Shown piece by piece: positions 59,897 to 64,000 of a stretch of DNA of 64,000 nucleotides. The stretch comes from CAUZIB01 sp963663925 (GTDB lineage: Bacteria > Acidobacteriota > Vicinamibacteria > Vicinamibacterales > UBA8438), in assembly GCA_965237405.1 (NCBI GenBank), contig OZ250139.1, positions 1,178,001-1,242,000 of the forward strand. The letters are read 5' to 3'. Numbering within the stretch: the stretch's first letter is position 1; each line of letters starts with the position of its first letter. Below the pieces are notes generated by a model. It was given only the letters and a program-made list of their open reading frames with translations. It did not search any database and was not told the DNA's origin. Both the position numbers and the translations under genes were made by a program.

Positions 59897-61861
59897 GTGA
59901 GGCCCCGTGTTTTCGTGACGTTCGTCACCCTGGTAATAGCCTCTGTGCTCATCAAGCCATCCGGCTCCGAACAGGAGGGCACCAGAAATGGTGAGTGGAG
60001 ATCCTATGCGATGAATGTTGCGGGCACGCGCTACTCGCCGCTCGATCAAATCACTGCCGATAACTTCGACGACCTGGAAGTCGCCTGGCGTCTCAAGACC
60101 GAAAATTTCGGCCCGCAGCCTGAATATAACTTCGAATCAACACCACTCATGGTCGACGGTGTCATCTTTTCGACCGTCGGATCCAGACGTGCAGTCGTGG
60201 CCGCCGACGCCGGCACCGGTGAGCTACTCTGGATGCACCGACTAGACGAGGGGGAACGCGGAGCGGCGGCTCCTCGCCGCCTCTCAGGACGGGGGCTCGC
60301 CTATTGGGACGGCGACGGGAGGGGCCGAGTGATCTACGTAACGCCAGGCTACCAACTCGTTGCGCTCGAGGCCGCAACAGGCACGCGGGTTAACGGATTC
60401 GGCACCGACGGCATCGTCGACCTGAAGCAGAATATGGATCAGGAGCTCGATCCGATTACAGGGGAAGTTGGCCTGCACGCCGCCCCCATCGTCGCGGGCA
60501 ACACCATCATCGTAGGCGCGGCACACCTACCGGGTGGGGCGCCACGATCCATGACGAATGCGAAGGGATACATCCGGGGCTTTGACGTAAGGACCGGCGA
60601 GCGAACGTGGATCTTTCACACGATCCCAGGAGTTGACGAGTTCGGCAATGACACCTGGCTCAATGACTCCTGGCGCTACACCGGGAACACTGGCGTCTGG
60701 GGTCAGATGAGTATCGATACCGAACTTGGCATCGTCTATCTGCCGATCGAAATGCCCACGAATGACTACTACGGCGGGCATCGCCACGGCGATAACCTAT
60801 TCTCAGACAGTCTCGTGGCGGTTGACATTGAGACCGGAGAACGGATCTGGCATTTTCAGTTCATCCATCACGACGTGTGGGACTGGGACATTCCCTGCGC
60901 CCCCATTCTTGCCGACATCACCGTCGATGGCCGAGCAATCAAGGCGGTCGCACAGCCGACGAAACAAGGCTGGCTGTACGTGTTCGACAGGGTTACTGGT
61001 GAGCCAGTGTGGCCGATCGAGGAACGACCAGTGGAGGCCTCGAACGTTCCTGGCGAGCACCTCGCGGACACCCAGCCCTTTCCGACGAAGCCCCCTGCAT
61101 ACGACCGCCAAGGCGTCAGCCTCGACGACCTAGTTGATTTCACGCCAGACATTCGGCGGCGAGCCGAGGAGATTGTTTCGAACTACCGGATTGGCCCGAT
61201 CTTTACACCGCCGTCGGTTTCACGAGCTAACAGCACCTTGGGAACCCTGATGCTGCCCAACGTCGCCGGTGGCAGTAATTGGCCGGGCGGATCGCTTGAC
61301 CCCGAAACCGGGATCGCCTACCTGTACTCGCAGACAGTGGTGACGGCAATCGGCCTTGTTCACGATCCCGAGCAGTCAGATATGGACTTCATCCGGGGCG
61401 TGCCTCGGGGCGTCAACCCTGCTCGAACCGCGCTCAACGTCGACGGCATCCCGATCATTAAGCCCCCGTGGGGACGCATTACCGCTATCGACCTGAACCG
61501 CGGATCGATTCTCTGGCAAATTCCACACGGGGACACCCCGGACCACATTCGCAACCACCCTCTACTCCAAGGTCTCGAGATTCCAAAGACCGGCCGGATC
61601 GGCCGCGTGGGAACGGTTGTGACAAAAACGCTCGTCATCGCCGGCGAAGCCGGGATGGTAACGATGCCAACCGGAGATCGAGGAGCCATGCTCCGAGCGT
61701 ATGACAAGCGGAGCGGCGATGAGGTCGGAGCGGTCTACATGCCAGCAGGGGTCTCCGGGGCCCCAATGACCTACATGCAGAACGGGCGGCAGTACATCGT
61801 GCTCGCGATTAGCGGCGGTGGTCTGCCGGGCGAACTCATCGCGTTCCGATTGCCGGAGTAG
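59897..61861 (+). CDS. PQQ-dependent dehydrogenase, membrane glucose dehydrogenase type
   Basis: A 654-residue quinoprotein from GTG 59897, where a signal peptide VRPRVFVTFVTLVIASVLI begins; the open frame to 59807 lacks one. Eight-bladed propeller marks include GEWRSYAMNVAGTRYSPLDQ, STPLMVDGVIFSTVG, FQFIHHDVWDWDIPCAPIL, VTGEPVWPIEERPV, FTPPS and NVAGGSNWPGGSLDPETGIAY. The order matches the soluble propeller part of Gcd-type aldose dehydrogenases, which oxidise glucose to gluconolactone in the periplasm. The five-helix quinone-binding domain of Gcd is absent, so an external electron acceptor is needed. Confidence 0.85.
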   Translation: MRPRVFVTFVTLVIASVLIKPSGSEQEGTRNGEWRSYAMNVAGTRYSPLDQITADNFDDLEVAWRLKTENFGPQPEYNFESTPLMVDGVIFSTVGSRRAVVAADAGTGELLWMHRLDEGERGAAAPRRLSGRGLAYWDGDGRGRVIYVTPGYQLVALEAATGTRVNGFGTDGIVDLKQNMDQELDPITGEVGLHAAPIVAGNTIIVGAAHLPGGAPRSMTNAKGYIRGFDVRTGERTWIFHTIPGVDEFGNDTWLNDSWRYTGNTGVWGQMSIDTELGIVYLPIEMPTNDYYGGHRHGDNLFSDSLVAVDIETGERIWHFQFIHHDVWDWDIPCAPILADITVDGRAIKAVAQPTKQGWLYVFDRVTGEPVWPIEERPVEASNVPGEHLADTQPFPTKPPAYDRQGVSLDDLVDFTPDIRRRAEEIVSNYRIGPIFTPPSVSRANSTLGTLMLPNVAGGSNWPGGSLDPETGIAYLYSQTVVTAIGLVHDPEQSDMDFIRGVPRGVNPARTALNVDGIPIIKPPWGRITAIDLNRGSILWQIPHGDTPDHIRNHPLLQGLEIPKTGRIGRVGTVVTKTLVIAGEAGMVTMPTGDRGAMLRAYDKRSGDEVGAVYMPAGVSGAPMTYMQNGRQYIVLAISGGGLPGELIAFRLPE

Positions 61862-61908
61862 GAGTAGCACACCCTTAGTGTCCAACGGGACGCCACCCGA
61901 GCCGGACG

Positions 61909-63249
61909 CTACGGCGTTGGTAACAGTCCCGAACGATCTACCCAGGTGCCGGACTGCATAACCTGGTCGATCTCAAGGGTGTTCCGAATGTCGGTTAGGG
62001 GATCGGCATTCAGTACGATCAGGTCAGCGATCTTCCCGCCCTCGAGCGTGCCAAACCCGGCTCCATCGGCCCGGGCCATCAGCTCGGAGCCGGTTTGCGT
62101 AGCGGCTACGATCGCCTGCATCGGCGTCAATCCAGCCTCAACGAATAACTGCATCTCATGGTGCGTCGCCCAACCCATGGGGACGTTTCGGGTCCCGCTG
62201 TCGGTTCCAACGGCCACCGAAATGCCCGCGTCTGAGATCTTCTTGACGAACGCCAATCTGTGCTGGAAGAACTCCTTTCGCCCCTCGAAGTTCGGACTCT
62301 CCAGAATCTTTGCCCGGACCTCCGGGTCATCCCAGCTGACCAAAACTTCAGGATCGAACGCGGCGCGAATATCTGGGTCCTGCAGGAGCTCGGGCTGTGC
62401 CGCGTACAACCAGCCAGCCTGGACAATTGATAGCGTGGGTGAAAATGTGACTCCGTTGTCGAGACAAAGCTGAAGGAATCCATTTCCCACCTCGGTGTCA
62501 GTAACCGTGTGTAGGAAATCTTTTACGCCAACGTTGATGAGCTGGCGGACGTCGGCCTCCTCGTCGATATGGGCAACCGGAACAAGATTATTCTTGATTG
62601 CCTCGTCGACAATCGCGGCGCGCATCTCCGGCGTGATCTTGAGGTTCGGCTCCTGCATCTTGTTGACCCACATCTTGACGAAGTGGACCCCCTGGCCAGC
62701 AAGGTCGCGGACCATCTCACGGGCCTCGTCTTCCGTGGTTGGTTGGTTGTTCGTGTTGCCCGGTGGAAAACCATTCGGATGGGTGAACCCACGACCCGCG
62801 GTATACATACGTGGTCCTACCGCCAGGCCGGCGTGGGCTTCGAGCATCCTGGCGACTTTTTCGGGCGGGTCGCTGCCCATGCTTCGCGCGGTGGTGACGC
62901 CAAAATACAGCTGCGTCCTCAGCCGCCGGTCCACAACAGACAGATCGCCGACGGTATAGTGGTTATGCATGTCGACGAGCCCTGGGATGATGGTTTTTCC
63001 CGTTCCGTCGATGACCTCAGCGCCGTCCGGAACGGCCGTGCTCTCGCGCGGACCGGCGACCTGAATACGATCGCCATGAATCACTACGGTCGAGTCGACG
63101 ATTGGCTCCGCACCGGTGCCATCGATCAAACGAGCTCCGACAATCGCCACGGTATCTACGGCTGCGGACTCCATCGAAGGCGCCGAACTCTCCCCACAAC
63201 TAGTAAGGACTGCGAGCAATGCTATGGCGATGATCGTGTTCGCCTTCAT
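61909..63249 (-). CDS. Lipoprotein amidohydrolase (imidazolonepropionase/prolidase-like)
   Basis: A 446-residue protein from the ATG at 63249, with a lipoprotein signal, IIAIALLAVLTSCGES, whose Cys would be lipidated. Metal-dependent amidohydrolase marks are IIPGLVDMHNHYTVGD with the H-x-H pair, HFVKMWVNK (bridging Lys), VPVAHIDE, FLHTVTD and VAVGTDSGT with the catalytic Asp. The C-terminus has GTLEGGKIADLIVLNADPL. Exported relatives cleave Xaa-Pro dipeptides or degrade cyclic amides; the substrate is not known here. Confidence 0.87.
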   Translation of the reverse strand: MKANTIIAIALLAVLTSCGESSAPSMESAAVDTVAIVGARLIDGTGAEPIVDSTVVIHGDRIQVAGPRESTAVPDGAEVIDGTGKTIIPGLVDMHNHYTVGDLSVVDRRLRTQLYFGVTTARSMGSDPPEKVARMLEAHAGLAVGPRMYTAGRGFTHPNGFPPGNTNNQPTTEDEAREMVRDLAGQGVHFVKMWVNKMQEPNLKITPEMRAAIVDEAIKNNLVPVAHIDEEADVRQLINVGVKDFLHTVTDTEVGNGFLQLCLDNGVTFSPTLSIVQAGWLYAAQPELLQDPDIRAAFDPEVLVSWDDPEVRAKILESPNFEGRKEFFQHRLAFVKKISDAGISVAVGTDSGTRNVPMGWATHHEMQLFVEAGLTPMQAIVAATQTGSELMARADGAGFGTLEGGKIADLIVLNADPLTDIRNTLEIDQVMQSGTWVDRSGLLPTP

Positions 63250-63325
63250 TTGCATGATGGCCAGCATCCTAACATGCGGCGAACGCCATGGCCTCAGCCG
63301 TTCTGAAACCTGCCCAACGACCGCC

Positions 63326-63669
63326 TCATGGCCTTATGGCCTCGACCGTCACTTCCCCAATCGCCCATGGGTGGTCCGGGCAGTGATAAATGATCATTCC
63401 AGACTGGTCGAACGTCACGTACGCAAACATCGCTGGCTCAAGGAACCGGTCGTCCAGCTGCCGTCTCGCGCCGCAAGCGTGTGCGAGACCTCACCATTGT
63501 TCAGGAATCGCACACGCGCACCAACGCTCACCTGTGCGCGAATCGGGTTGAACGTATGTTCCTCGATGCCATATCGCTTGCCGCCAACTGTTCCAAAGCG
63601 ACTCTCGACGAGCGTCGAAGTCTCGACCTGATTGGTTGGTTGAACCGCAGGACCATCTGGATAACCCAC
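63326..63669 (-). pseudogene. Cupredoxin domain remnant, 5'-truncated and frameshifted
   Basis: On the minus strand a frame from GTG 63669 reads GYPDGPAVQPTNQV, FGTVGGKRYGIEEHTFNP and FLNNGEVSHTLAARDGSWTT, then shifts frame near 63438. The second frame continues AMFAYVTFDQSGMIIYHCPDHPWAIGEV to TGA 63326-63328 (quoted only in part below 20 at a time: MFAYVTFDQSG, YHCPDHPWAIGE). The His and the Cys-x-x-His give the type 1 copper ligands of a plastocyanin-like domain. The span of 344 bases is one short of whole codons. In related quinoproteins this domain is the C-terminal end of a larger protein; a stop lies just upstream of the GTG here, so the rest is lost. Confidence 0.65.
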
Positions 63670-63734
63670 AGCTACTCACCAGTTTGAGCATGGTACGGCT
63701 CCACCTGACCTTCGACCGAGCCGCGAAACATTAG

Positions 63735-64000
63735 GCCACCAGCCGGTCGTCAACGGACCGCTGGCGCCAAACACCGCTGCCCTTGATCGACCCCGCTCCA
63801 GGAGCCAAAAATGGCACCATCCTCAGTCTTGGCACCGCTGGCGGGGCCAGCTTGCAGGGGGCAGGCGTCGATCCCAAGAGCGGCATTCTCTACGTGACGT
63901 CCGCCGACGCTCAAAACATCATCGGGTTGACCCGGTCACACCATCCACGCGCCGATGTCCGCTACGCGAGGGAAGGCACACACCAGTCATTGGGCCACAG
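63735..64000 (+). pseudogene. PQQ dehydrogenase fragment, 5'-truncated, running off the window
   Basis: A plus-strand frame open from just after TAG 63732-63734 to the window edge. It reads NGTILSLGTAGGASLQGAGV and then DPKSGILYVTSADAQNIIGL. These match the late propeller blade of Gcd-type quinoproteins, where the gene at 59897 has GTLMLPNVAGGSNWPGGSLD in the same place. A full gene would need some 1.3 kb more upstream, but that space is occupied by the cupredoxin remnant on the other strand. No start codon with a signal peptide is present, so this is a broken copy whose 3' end lies outside. Confidence 0.6.

Noticed and set aside
1..64000. tRNA, rRNA, CRISPR, phage or insertion-sequence features
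   Set aside because: No tRNA T-loop context, regularly spaced repeats, transposase or integrase motifs, or terminal inverted repeats were noticed. A tRNAscan or ISfinder search was not possible here.

Overview
The window reads as a stretch of chromosome from a GC-rich Gram-negative bacterium, most probably an Acidobacteriota of the Vicinamibacteria type. This is inferred from gene content: a DUF3467 gene next to lexA and nth, a SpoIVB-S55 protein in a non-sporulation setting, many secreted PQQ-propeller proteins, DUF1080, DUF2911, cytochrome c/copper monooxygenase fusions and Tat-exported enolase-superfamily enzymes. No rRNA, tRNA, CRISPR array, prophage or insertion sequence was recognised.

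Left part (1-20.7 kb), housekeeping. It opens with the 3' end of clpB, then rho with a frameshifted CDGSH gene, a CoA-binding protein, an ArnT-like glycosyltransferase and a glcD-like oxidase. A leftward run carries recG, rsmD, coaD and an aminotransferase. A PfkB kinase faces a rightward lexA-DUF3467-nth-zincin-rsmA-(rnj remnant)-ftsK-amidase run. Two genes of that run have lost their middles: a 63-residue zincin and a 59-residue in-frame fusion of the two ends of ribonuclease J. pepA follows.

Middle (21.2-32.4 kb), an aromatic amino-acid supra-operon on the minus strand: aroDE fusion, trpE, trpG, trpD, trpC, trpF, trpB, trpA, chorismate mutase, DAHP synthase and prephenate dehydrogenase, with a JAMM metalloprotease gene at the tail. 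Just upstream is a complete transcription attenuator: a 39-residue leader peptide with the run YWWWYHWF, two GGGGCTG segments that can pair with the terminator, and a 10-bp terminator hairpin with seven T. This is the most informative regulatory feature of the window.

32.4-41 kb: a SpoIVB-S55 / propeller / TPR / SpmAB envelope operon, an M50 protease, gene remnants and a truncated YccA/Bax1 gene.

Right part (41-64 kb), accessory and mostly exported enzymes: amidase, three PQQ propeller/dehydrogenase proteins, GntP permease, serine hydrolase, aldose epimerase with an amber codon, cytochrome c-copper monooxygenase, a duplicated DUF2911-like protein, three paralogues of an unnamed secreted family (one with four in-frame stops), two metallo-beta-lactamase-fold proteins, a Tat enolase, DUF1080 and an amidohydrolase. 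They suggest periplasmic oxidation of sugars and other small molecules with uptake of sugar acids. The right edge is littered with broken quinoprotein pieces.

Two themes cut across the window. Several genes have a TATAAT-like box 6-8 bases before the start codon, which points to leaderless transcripts. There is also an unusual density of eroded genes: about nine in 64 kb.
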